A DNA stretch of 64,000 nt, from positions 100,359,990-100,423,989 of the forward strand of contig NC_066315.1 of NCBI RefSeq assembly GCF_022539315.1, read 5' to 3'. The stretch is from Serinus canaria. Its lineage: Eukaryota > Chordata > Aves > Passeriformes > Fringillidae. The stretch's first letter is position 1. Every line of letters starts with the position of its first letter. The notes under the pieces were generated by a model that saw nothing but the letters and a program-made list of their open reading frames with translations, did not search any database and was not told where the DNA came from. The translations under genes were made by a program, and so were the position numbers. Below, one piece after another: positions 1 to 11,105 of this stretch.

Positions 1-156
1 GTGCTGTGGGGGAATGCAAATACAGTCCTTCACAGAATATAAATAACAGATTATGATTTGTTAAACAAAAAGAAACAACACAAACAGGACAGATACAAAA
101 ATATTAGGTTCCACAGAACAAAGTTAGCCCTTAAGTCTTGATTTTGCAAATGTGCC

Positions 157-182
157 TATATATATATATATATATATATATA
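157..182. repeat. (TA)13 microsatellite
   Basis: Thirteen uninterrupted TA units followed by a degenerate CATA/TATT tail to about 195. Confidence 0.95.
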
Positions 183-776
183 CATACATATATTTACTCA
201 CATAAGGTACTTGGAATTCAGTGGAATTAGTTGCATGCATAAATAAAATAAACTCTTGATATATATAGTTCCACAAAGTGTGAAAGGGAGTGTTTTCCAT
301 GCATTGTAAATTTAATATCAGATTTATTCTGCCTTTCCTAGCTGGCAGATTCACTAAGAAATAAAGGACAAATAGCAGGAAAATTAATTGCACTGAACCT
401 ATTCTGCAATGTTCAGAGCACAAGCTGATATATCAAACACAGTGCTAATGTTCCTGTGCACATCATTTTTTCTCACTGGTTTAAAGCACTCAGATTACTT
501 TTTCTCCCTGTTTATTTCATCTCCACATAGGCTTGTGCATCCTTGGCACAGAGGTCATTTTCACACATGTCAAAGAAGTCTCTGAGGTACCAAATAAACA
601 GACTCTTCTTAGTGTAGTCTATATTTTATCCAGGTCTGTGGAAAAAGCAAAGCCAAATAAAGATTATGCTTTAAGGGAGTTCACAAGCCTGGGGAAATTC
701 TGTGGGTTTTTTGGGAAAAATCCTTTTTTTCCAAAAAGATGGCAAATCAAGGCAAGATGCTACTTTTTAATCATCA

Positions 777-809
777 TCACTGTTTGATTTCTTTTTAATC
801 AAACAGTGA
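777..809. repeat. Perfect 13-bp inverted repeat (hairpin)
   Basis: Arms 777-789 (TCACTGTTTGATT) and 797-809 (AATCAAACAGTGA) are exact reverse complements around a 7-base loop, TCTTTTT. I cannot assign it to a known element; the flanks do not look like a longer transposon or miRNA precursor. Confidence 0.85.
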
Positions 810-1794
810 AACAAGAAACAGTAACTGGCTTTAATTTTGTAGAGGGGTATGTTTTTTGTGTTTCTTTAGTAAGTCCCTGCAGGAAACAACCCAGTGAACA
901 TCAGAAATTGCAAGCTCATTCTGCAAGACTTAAATCCCCGCTCAAGACTTGCATTTTTCAGCTAATATTTCCGCCTCATTTCCAATCTTTGTTTCTGTTA
1001 AAGCCTAAAGAGAAGGAAAAGAAACACTTCATGGGATGTATTGACAAGTAACACATGCAGGACTGCAATCTTCATTGCTTGCTCCAGCAAAGCTGCTCAT
1101 CAATACAACAAAAATAGGAAAATTACGGTAAGGTCCACCCACACCCCATCTAGTAGCAATGGTGAATGAAGACTAAAAAAGTGGGAAAATATGACTGACT
1201 TTACACACACAGAAATTCAGCAGCTTCCTTTGAATAGTGTGATTCCCATAGAGCTTCCTGTTACCAGTCCTGGGAAGTCACTACATTTTAATGCTGGGGA
1301 ACTTCCTTTGCACAGAACCACATGTAAATTGGTAACCATTATTCCAGGGTATATAATTAGGGAGGCACAGGAATAAACCCAATGTGTTGGGAAGACTCCA
1401 TGCAGCTTTTGTAGAGGGAAGTCACATCACTATGCTGATGCAGCTCCTGGAAGGATTCGATAAGTGTGGAACAGAGGAGATCAAATGGATCTGGTAATTT
1501 TGAATGTTCAGGAAGTGTATCACCAGAGGCAGAATGGCAAATGAAGTTCAGTGTAAATAAATGTGTATACACTAAACAAATCCTAATGTAGACTTCACTC
1601 TTGCCCCTTAGAGACAAGATTTTAGTATCACACTAGGTAATTCCATTTACCTGACTGCCCCATAGTCATCAAAAAAGCAAATCAAATGCCAGAATCTTTC
1701 AGGTAAGGAGTAGACATCAAAACAATTGCATTAGCCTATGTGCACCTATCTGCTGAATACTGAATATGGTTTTCATCCCACCATCACAAAATGG

Positions 1795-2140
1795 ATATAC
1801 CATAGCTAGAAAAGGCACACAAAAAGACAAATGAGGATGACAAAAATCATGAAGCAACTTCTGTAAAAAAAATTCTTTGAAAGACTAGGACTCTTTACTT
1901 AGTGAGTGAGAAGGAGGATATGAGCAAAGACTTCAATATACCAAATGATACAGGAAATAAAAGCATCAAAAGAAGTTTCCAGGTGGTAATGTCAAAGTAA
2001 ATAAAGGAAGGCTTTATTTCAAAGCATCATCTGCTTAAAATTGGGAATCATTGTCAGACAGCATTGTGGATGTCAAAATTCACATTGTTAAAAGACTTAA
2101 TTTGACCAATTCATAGAAGGAAAGTCTTTCATGAGCTGTC
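1795..2140 (+). mobile_element. Old CR1-type LINE fragment, 3' part
   Basis: CR1 is a non-LTR retrotransposon abundant in birds and reptiles. The stretch follows the order of the CR1 3' coding end: a run like GGCACACAAAAAGACAAATG, then AAAGACTAGGACTCTT, a GGATATGA motif, and near 2050 a form of 'cattgtggatgtcaaa' where CR1 has its conserved 'ggatgttgtgaaggcc'. It is heavily diverged with many stops, so it is a fossil of an old subfamily. The boundaries are approximate. Confidence 0.6.
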
Positions 2141-5100
2141 AGACATCAAGACACCCATTGCTAGCTCAGGAAACCACTGAATCCATCTGACTGGAGCCCG
2201 AAGAGCACACCAGGGAAGTGTCACCACCAGCTGTCCCGTGGGGAGCAGCAGCCAGGCCGCTGAGCTGTGCGTGCGTGAGGAACGGCTGTGCCGCTCCCGC
2301 GCACGGGGAGACTCCATGGCTCTGCATCAATCCACAGCCAACCCACGAATGCCAGATTGCCTCGTTCCTCCACACATGACATCAGGGAATGAGGAGGTTT
2401 GGGACCCTGTTCTGTCACCAGCCAGGCTGGAATTTGCAAGGCAAACATCTTATTCAGTGGGAACAGCATGGCTTTTTTGCTGCCCTTGGTAGGGCGCAGC
2501 TCTCCCACCTTTGACTATTTTATTTTATTGTTCTGTGCATCTCTCCACAGACTATTTTCCATGGGACTGTGCTGACAGAAACAAAAATGCATTCATTTCA
2601 CTGACACTTCCCAAGGGAAAGCATGTCCTGAACATCATCATTTTTAGCAGCTTTCTATGTGAAGGGGTGATAGGATGGCTCCCCAGAGAACGTATGCGTG
2701 TGTCCCCTCAGTAGCTGTTTTCCCTCCTGCCGAGCACAACTTGTTGGAATTGCACACACAAACCCAAGGACTGTTTTTACTCCACCCACGCGCTGCCAGG
2801 AGGTTTTTCAGACTTTCAACATGCTGTTTCCAGGGTGACCACTGGTCTCAGATTTCAAACATTGCCAGAGCTGCATATCCTCTTGCTATTCTCTCCTCCC
2901 TTTGGAAACAGACATCTGCAAGCCCGATTTTGGCATAAGGAGACTCCACACTACAGATACCAGTGAGGCTCTAACAAGCCCATTACCTAATGCCTGGGGG
3001 TTCCTCTTGGTCTCATATCTTACAGTGTGTGCACACCAAGGAACTATAAAACACTACCAATCCAACCTGCCTTGGGGTAATTGAGTCCTCAGTGTTTCGT
3101 TTCTTCTCGTCCTCAAAAAACCTCACAAGTAAGGGGTTAGGTCTCATTCAGGGCATCTGGGTTTTGTGGGGAGGGTCCTTCCAGCCTAAGCAGATGTGTA
3201 GTGGTTGTAACCCTTTTTTGGCTGCTTCCCACACCATTACTATTCAGGGAAGCTAAAGAGACTGCAAAGAAGAGCCTGCAAGGGAAAACCTGAATTCACT
3301 GCATGTGCACTTGAAAGACCGGTGACAGGGACCCAACAAATTTTACAGGGGCTCCAGAGGAGAGAATGGAAGCAAGCAGGACAAATGGACACAATCATAC
3401 CACGTGCAGTGGTGTCTGCACATGTCCTACCACCCCTCCAAATGGGGAGCCTGCAGCCCAGGCACGGTGTTTCCAGGAAGAGCAAGCCCATGGTGAGTCA
3501 GTGCTTCGACCTCCTGCCAAGCATCCCAGAGACTGCACAGCCTCCAGCTCCTGCTCCCCACCAGGAACGGGGCAGGATCAGCCGTTTGAGCCATCTGTGT
3601 CTGGGAAACAGGGACACAATCAAGGCCCAAATGAAGTTCTTTTATGAGGTCAGTAAACACAAATCCCCAGTAGCTCATATAGCCCTAAACATCAGAGTCC
3701 TCAAAAGGGCTACCTCAACCACTTAGTTAAGGACACAAACTCAAGAAGTCCTGCTAATGCAAAACACTGTGCTGAATCCTACCCTACAGACTCTGGAGAG
3801 ACAAAAAGCAGCCTTCTTTATGATTCCCTTTTGAACTCACTGCATTATTTCTGGCCTGTACATTAAAACAGATGTCTCATTGATTTCCCAGTCACAAAGA
3901 AATCATTCTTTTCTTGTCTTGTGACGGATGTTTCTTCAGATGAACAGCTTCCACTTCAAACAGGATCTTTACCTCATGGAATAACTTTTCCCAAACTGAC
4001 TTTAAAATATCTATTAGCAAACTAAAGCCAGCCTCATTGTATTTCTTAAGCAAGGGGTGAGCACAAATATTCTTTGCAAAATTGTATAAAATGTCACTGC
4101 CACTTGGCATTTTTTTCCCTTAGAGCACTGATCACGAGGAAACATAACAGGTGCCTAATTAAGGAGCATTTACTTACCCTTATTTTAAATCTCATTATCA
4201 ACCCTGAAAGAGTAAACTCCAAAACCATCAATGTTTCACTTCAATCACCTCTCCTTCATAAATGAGGGGAAGTTTAATGCACTTTAAACCTTCTCAAACT
4301 ACTTTTGTAGAGTTTGCTTATTCTGTAATCCCTGGAAAAGCATTAAAGGAAAGGGAAGGAAAGCACAGAAATATATAAATAACATTTTCTACTTTGAAAG
4401 TAAAATTCCCTGTGCTGAGGTAAAGGAAAACTGGGGAAAAAACTTTGTGATTTACTGGAATTCAAGAAGGGAAATATTTTATATACCAATTGGGGTTTTG
4501 GTTTACAGAGGGGCACAATAATAGAAAGACTTTCTTGGCCTTTTCCACTTAGTCCTTGGCCACACAAATCCTTTGTCTCACTTGAACACACTATAAAAGG
4601 GGAATAAACCTCTCCCATGAGCTACTTAGTTAAACAGAGTCTGGTGGTGGGGAAACACTTGGTTTTAACGAGGCTCTTGATTTAGCCAGGAGATTAATAA
4701 TGCCAGAAGACCTTTTTTCTCAAGAGAATACATCAACAATAAAAAGAAGAGAAGGTAATACATCTTACAATGAATGTGGCATGAAGAACTACATGCACCA
4801 ATTAATTTCACTGCCTCTACCTGACCAGAGCACACCTGAGCATCTGCTTCTTAAAAATATGCTTGCACTATCTGTTTGCCTGTCAGACAGTACTTGAAAG
4901 GCCTCATAGAAAGGATCAAAAGTACACTCACAAAGCCACTACTTCAAATCAGCAACAAGCTTGTAAGCAACTTTCTCATTACATATTTAATTTAGTAGAA
5001 GATCCAGGTTTATGACTTAAGAAAAAGGCAAATATGAGCATTGGAAATGCCAAAACTTAATCTCCAAAAGGCACTCTCACATGGACTGTTCATCTTCATC

Positions 5101-5627
5101 ACAGCTTTATCTAATGCCTGCTTCTATTTTTCAGGTAATGCTGTGTTACATAAAATAAAGAGGGGTCTTAGGGACTGGGATTTCACACGGTAAACTATGG
5201 AGTTCCTGCTCCTCTGTGCTATTCTACTGGTGACCACTCTGTTTACATACCTGTGTATACAGACCTACAGAATAGGGACATGACCAAACAGAACAAAATC
5301 ATAATTCAAATGTTAGAACCACAAGTTTTTCTGCCCTGGAAATTTGAAACATCAGAACACATCTCAAAAATTTTCCTAGCGAAAAAAATTATTCACCTCA
5401 AGCAGTTTTTAAAACCCACAATTTGTTGGAAACAGAAAGCATCTTTTCAAACATAAAGCATTTTAAAAAGAAAATGTCAGCCACCTAGAGGAAAGAGACA
5501 TTTTGTTCCATGACAAACCCTTTAGCATCAGGGGCAGCACATACCTCCTTTTGCTTTGCTCTGTCTTATCAAAAGGCTTTGTGGGTTCTGGTGAAGTAAC
5601 ATAGCACTGTGCCAGCTCTTTATGTCA
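2141..5627. other. Intergenic, no gene seen
   Basis: Somewhat richer in GC between about 2,160 and 3,650, where several short open frames overlap on both strands (the longest is 134 codons at 3322-3726). None shows a recognisable domain or codon pattern. The rest is AT-rich unique-looking sequence. Confidence 0.5.
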
Positions 5628-5705
5628 AGTCCTAAAAGATTCTGAGCTGGAGGGGACCCACAAGGATCACCAAGTCAGAGTGTGGCACTCCATCCAGGTG
5701 TGGGT
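5628..5705 (-). mobile_element. CR1 LINE 3' end fragment (antisense)
   Basis: AGATTCTGAGCTGGAGGGGA followed by CCACAAGGATCACCAAGTC matches the reverse complement of the CR1 3' tail (ATTCTATG repeat, then 'ggtcccttccaacc...gatgatc'). It is short and diverged. Confidence 0.6.
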
Positions 5706-8700
5706 GTAACTAAGGGCTACCTACAGCCACAGATGATGGTAACAGGGCCACAGGCAGGTACAGCACATAGCACACACAGGTGTCCATGACTGCCTAGATG
5801 TGAGCCATGCGTGAAAATGCCAGGAGACCTGGAGTTCCAGCAACACAGGCTATGTTATCCTTCAATCAACCCCAGAAAACCACCTATTTTAGGCACTGCA
5901 GGAGCATGGGTTATGCTCACATACAAAAACAAACACGTGGGGTGACATCCTCTCCACATGAAAAGAGGAGACTGTAATCTCTGTGGGTGTCAATTTAGCA
6001 TAATCCCCACAGAAAGGTTTAGCTTGCTTTAAAATACACAGATGTCGTATTTAAGAAGGGCCCATTCATTTCAGGCCCAAAATACATAAACATGCCTTGA
6101 GTAATAAAGCAAAAAAGGTACTTTTTGCTGATGTGTTGTGGTTTAGGATTTCTGAGGAGGTGAAGTATGGAGCTCAGTTGTTGTTTTCGTTTTCTGAGGA
6201 GGTTTTATTATTATTAAGTTTTAATTTAGTTTGGCTCAATCTTTATTTTGCAGGTATGTAAATACAGGGAACCCAGTGCCAATAGCTAGAGCAATAATTC
6301 TGGTCAAAATGAAAAACAGAGCTTTAGGCTATAAATGTAAGACAAAAAAATCAAAGATTTTAAATGAAATCTGACATGGCAACTCATTAAATTCAAGAGT
6401 ATCCACAATATTTTATTAAATATCAGTTAAGTGCATCTTTAAACAAGATGAATGAAACTTCAGGAAATGAAACAGTCACTGCCTAAATATTTAACATGCT
6501 AGAGACAAAGGAAATGCACCACTGTGTCAGAGGAATCACCCCAGCTAGTCCACAGCCTTATCTTCAAGAACTGGCCATTTCAGCATCTCCAGAGGCATTT
6601 ATCTCTTTTCCAGAACAAAGTCTAAAACAGCTTGGCTGACTGAACTGAGCACAGTATTTCTGATGAGGCCACATCACTGTGAAGGTATCAGAGCATTTAA
6701 TTGTTTGACATCCTATTTCTCAGTATGCAAATCTGCTGAATGCAAAGCTTTCACCACACCACCCAAATACCAATTTTCAGGATCTAAAAAATGCCATACT
6801 GGGTCAGAGTCCAACTCTCAGGATGCAGTTCAGTTTCCAGCCATGTCTAGGTGATTCTGTGGCAGACACACAAGACCTACAGCAAGTAACCAAAATGATC
6901 TTCTCTCTTCCCATTGCAGAGATCTCCCTTATCTCTGTTGGTTGGCTTTTGTTTAAGATCTTTTTCTGTGGTGATAGGGTAAATCAGAGTTCCAGATGAT
7001 TCTTCCAAAAACATGTTACTTTCTAGCCTCCTCTGAATTTTGTCATTCATTCAAGAAAGTTAAGTCCATCTGACTTTCTCCTCAGTCACACTCGCTGAAA
7101 CAATTTTGTGCTATTACACGGCACATTTTTTGTGTCCTATTGCATATCATTAGCAAATAAAGCAATTCCTATCACAAGATATGAATTCAGCTCCCTTTTT
7201 GGAAACATTTTGCTACAATATTCTTGGAGTTTGCCAAGGCAGGAAGGGGGATTTCTCAAAACACTTTGTTTCTCACACCATAACTGTCCATTTTGGGCAA
7301 GCTATTTACCAAGATGAGAATTAAATTAAATGTATCAACCAACTTTCCTCCATCTGTTATTTTATTTTATTATGACCTAAGTGAAATTTATTAATAGACT
7401 GCAAAAGCTATACCAGCCACATTCAGGTATTTCATGGTAGTCTTAATATTTTATTTCACTTTCAAAGTTTTTTATTAAGCAATAAGAATCATTCAGTACA
7501 GATGTTACTACTTTCTAATTACTCATATTTCCTCTTGTCTTTTTAAAAGATATGGATCCAACACAGTAAAATACATTAAATAAAAATAAATTAAAGCAGG
7601 TTATTAAAGCAAAGAGTATGTTAAAGTAATGAGATCTTGAGATATTTAGCTACTGCCTTAAGTATGTAAAGTTGAGGAAAATCTCTTTTCTTGTGTATGT
7701 GTAAATAATTAGAGCTTAGAAGAAGGTGTAGCCGAGATTTCTTTCTCAAAAATAAGTGGTCCCATTCCTGTAATTTAGAGAGCTAACAGAATGCATGCTG
7801 ATCTGCACTGTGAGCAGCCCTAGTGCTCATCTCAGTGCTCAGACATACCCTGAGTGGCAATTCAAAACACATTTGCCCAGCCCACCAAACAGGGACCTCA
7901 GCCTCCAGAGAATGAAAAGTGGCTACAAGCAGGGAAACTTAAGGAGCTGCCAAAGTAATCTCTGAGTGTGACCATTCTCCCCAGCCCCTCCTGGCTGAAC
8001 AGGCTACAAGAAATGGGGCTTGTTTTACCACCCATCTCCGGCCCTGGCCACGCTTTCCTACTGTCAGAGCTTTGTAAGCTGCCTGAGCTGTGCATGCAGT
8101 CTGCTTCTTAGAGGGCTCCAGACTGCTACAGAGATTATTTTTATCAATGTTATCACAGGCAGTGTGCTAAAGTCATCAAGTTTCCTCAGCAACACTTCAA
8201 AGTAAAAGAAGGAAGAAAAAGAATTTAAGAATGCTTACCAGCCTGAGAGGAAGATCAAATCTCAAAATGACTGTGTTAGAACCAAAGATGTTTTGCTCTG
8301 CCAGATTTAAAGGACCAGTTTCCAAAAAGTATTCCTTGGGAACAACATGACAGCCATTATCCATGGCTGCCATATAGATGAAGCAATATGCCTTGCTTCA
8401 TGAGAAAAATCAGTAGTAACCATTTAAGCAGGAATGAGAAGACTGATTTTGTCTGGCTTCTCTGCATTAATCTGCATCTGGTTGTGAACTCTAAGTTGTC
8501 CATAGATACAGAGCAGTCAGCACTGAAAAGCCAACATCTTGGTTGCTCCCTTGCCTTGGACCATCATGAGTATTCCCAGCTGACACTTGTCTGCCCCTCC
8601 ATGCAGCCTGTTCTCCACTTTTTGTGGCTTGACACGCCAGACACATCACCCAACATGACACATAACCTTGCATGCTCTGGCCTGCTTTAAAAATATTGCG

Positions 8701-10035
8701 AGAGGTGTTAGTCTCCCATGTGTGATAACACCATGATACCACTTCTAATCCACTACACAAGAGCTGAGGCCCCAGGCCATGGCATGGTCCACAAAGCCTG
8801 ATCCTCCCTTGCTTTATCTAGTAGGAATGGCACCAACATTTTCCTGAAGCGTCACACTTTGGGGTGAAAAGTCCCTTCTTCAAGGTGTTGCTGATGGTCC
8901 ACCATTCACACTGTTTCCCAACACCTTCCTCAGATCAACAGGAGATCTCAGCAGCATCCGGGAAAAGTAAAAATCCTTGCTAATCTAGAGAGGATGGTTT
9001 GAACAGCCACAGCATAACTGATATGGAACATAATCCCAGGGACGGGAGAGGGAGTCAGAGCAAAGGGAACTTCTGAGCCTGAGGACTTTTTCAGAGGGCA
9101 GTGGAAAAACAATCACATGACTGTGGGAGTTTCTTCCAAAGGGCACGCCATGACGTAATGAGCCCAGTATCCACGAGCTCTTTGATCTGAGCTGTAAAAA
9201 TAAATTATTTATGGAGTTAGATGGTATCTTTGGGAGTTCTGGTAGTATTGTCTTTAAATTTCCTTTAGCTGTGCATAACAGATGGGCAACACGTTAGTTT
9301 TATTTACCGACAGCCCTCATTCGCAGAGCAACAGAGGTGGAAAGGGAGCTGCATGTTTAGCTTTGACATGAAGGACTTCTCTTGGAAAAAGTTCTGCTGA
9401 GAGGTTTAGGGGGACTTTTTATTTTTAATTGTTTTGCATTATCAGTTAAACATCTATCCCACAGCTCTATTGTTCTCCCCTGGAAAAATTTTAATCAACG
9501 TTTAAACATTAATCAAAAAGGAAATAAAACTAAAATTACCTTTGACTACGGTGAGTTATGCCTTGGCAACTCTACCCTTTTGACCCCACTATCACTTTGA
9601 TGAATTCAGCCTATTGTTTTGTGTAGTAGTAAAGTGCTGGCTTGCATGAGCTACAGCACAGTCTGCAAAGTACTATGATGACTGGTTTGTAGATGGCTCT
9701 AGAAACTCCACTTCCAAAGCCTCTGGCAGTGTGTAGACAATGTCATATGTTGGTTTAAACCAAACTACCAAATAAAAACAACATCCTTCAACAACTCCCA
9801 TTCATCAGTCAGAAGTCTAGGAGTGACCTTGGGCCTCATACCATCTAAAGAAGATCAGATCAAATTCTCCTAGACCAGTGGGAGAAAAGTTGCAGGGGTA
9901 GTATTTTTCCTTAAGAATAATTGGTTGGTATCTACAATTAGTAGGTCTGCCATTAGTTGGTCATAATTAATTAATACCAATAAATCACTGTTTATACTAG
10001 CAATCTGTTTGTGTCACTTGCCCTGGCAAGACAAC
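5706..10035. other. Intergenic, no gene seen
   Basis: AT-rich unique-looking DNA. A full TCF/LEF-type site in reverse orientation, CTTTGATCT, lies at 9180-9188. No domain-bearing open frame and no clear repeat family were recognised. Confidence 0.5.
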
Positions 10036-10262
10036 AGTTCATAAGGTCTTCTTCTGGCCTGTGTAAGAAATCAAAACCCCTTGGGTCCAATGGGCTTTGT
10101 GCCAATTGTCACACAGAATTCTCTCTCAACATCTTTAACTGTACTCACAAGCAAAGAGCTCACACTGGAGAAAAAATTTCCAATCTCTTTTCCTCTGGCA
10201 AACCACCGGACCTGTACGCTTCTATCAAGTTTGCTGAGCAAGGTTTTAGTAGCCAGGGCTGA
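10036..10262 (+). pseudogene. Possible decayed C2H2 zinc-finger fragment
   Basis: In one plus-strand frame that is open from 10011 to the TGA at 10260-10262, the translation contains LCANCHTEFSLNIF and then NCTHKQRAHTGEK (10098-10175). This fits the C2H2 rule: C-x2-C, three residues to F, C-x12-H-x4-H, then the TGEK linker; only the usual Leu is replaced by Asn. In the next finger register a Gly-Lys falls exactly where CGK is expected, but both Cys positions are lost (Leu and Ser), and F becomes Pro. An upstream FIRSSS run sits almost one finger length (27 residues) before the finger's F. There is no start codon, upstream effector domain or full array, so at best it is a relic. Chance is possible but the combined pattern makes it less likely. 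The adjoining LTR may have landed beside or within it. Confidence 0.35.
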
Positions 10263-11105
10263 GCCCATCAGCAACAGTAGAGCCTCTGGGATAATGTAGA
10301 TAAAAGGGGGCAAAGCTACTACACAAGAGCAAATTGCAGCCAGAGAGAGGAGCAATAATTTATATGTCAGAGCAGCAGCTGCTAACACCAAGGTCTGTGA
10401 AGAAAGAGGAGCAGGAGTTGCTCCAGGCACTGGCTCCCCTGCAGCCCATAGTGAAGACCATGGTGAAGCAGGTTTTCTCCCTGCAGACATGGAGGTCCGA
10501 GATGGTTCAGAGATCCACCTGCAGACCCTGGAGGACCCCACACTGGAGCAGGTGGATGCCTGAAGGAGGCTGTGACCTCATGAGAAGCCTTTGCTGGAGC
10601 AGGTTTTCTGTCAGGACTTGTGACCCCACAGGGGAACACTGGAGTAATCTGTTCCTGAATGATTGCACCCTGTGAAGGAGACCCACACTGGAGCACAGTA
10701 AGATCATAAGGAACCCTCCTCTTGAATAGGGAAGAGCAGCAGAAACGTGACGAACTGACTGCAAACCCCATTCCCCATCTCCCTGTGCTGCTGGGGGAAC
10801 AGAGGTAGAGAATTTATGATTAAAGCTAAGCCTGGAAAAAAGGGAGAAGTAGGGGGGAGGTATTTTAGGTTTTGCTTTATGTCTCATCACCCTACTCTCA
10901 TTTCTTTATTAATAAATAAGTAATTTACCCGAGTCAAGTGTGTTTTGCCCGTGGCTTTCATACTGAGGGATTTCTCCCTGTCCTTGTCTTGACTCACAAG
11001 CTTTTTGTTACATGTTCTCTCCCCTGTTCAGCTGAGGAGGGGAAGGATTGAACGGCTTGGGTGGCATAGAGTGACATCCAGCCACGGACAACCCACCACA
11101 ACACA
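10263..11105 (+). mobile_element. Probable solo LTR of an avian endogenous retrovirus
   Basis: The stretch shows features I know from a very common bird LTR family, probably ERVL-like: repeated 'cactggagcagg'-type units (10537-10700) each after 'gacccca', then CAGAAACGTGACGAACTGAC, 'ccccattccccatctccctgtgctgctggggga', a polyadenylation-type AATAAA in AATAAATAAG near 10910, and an end reading 'gacaacccaccaca' near 11105. The 5' boundary is uncertain. No gag, pol or env reading frame adjoins it, so it is a solitary LTR left by recombination or a truncated copy. Sense orientation is inferred from the poly(A) signal. Long open frames on the minus strand across it have no known product. Confidence 0.65.

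Larger units (their letters stand above)
1..1794. other. Intergenic, no gene seen
   Basis: AT-rich DNA with only short chance open frames. It holds a TA microsatellite (157-182) and a perfect hairpin (777-809), listed separately. Nothing else is recognised. Confidence 0.6.

Noticed and set aside
10071..10541. Minus-strand open frame of 156 codons across the LTR
   Set aside because: It runs antisense to the LTR and the possible zinc-finger relic; its hydrophobic stretch does not resemble a known protein.
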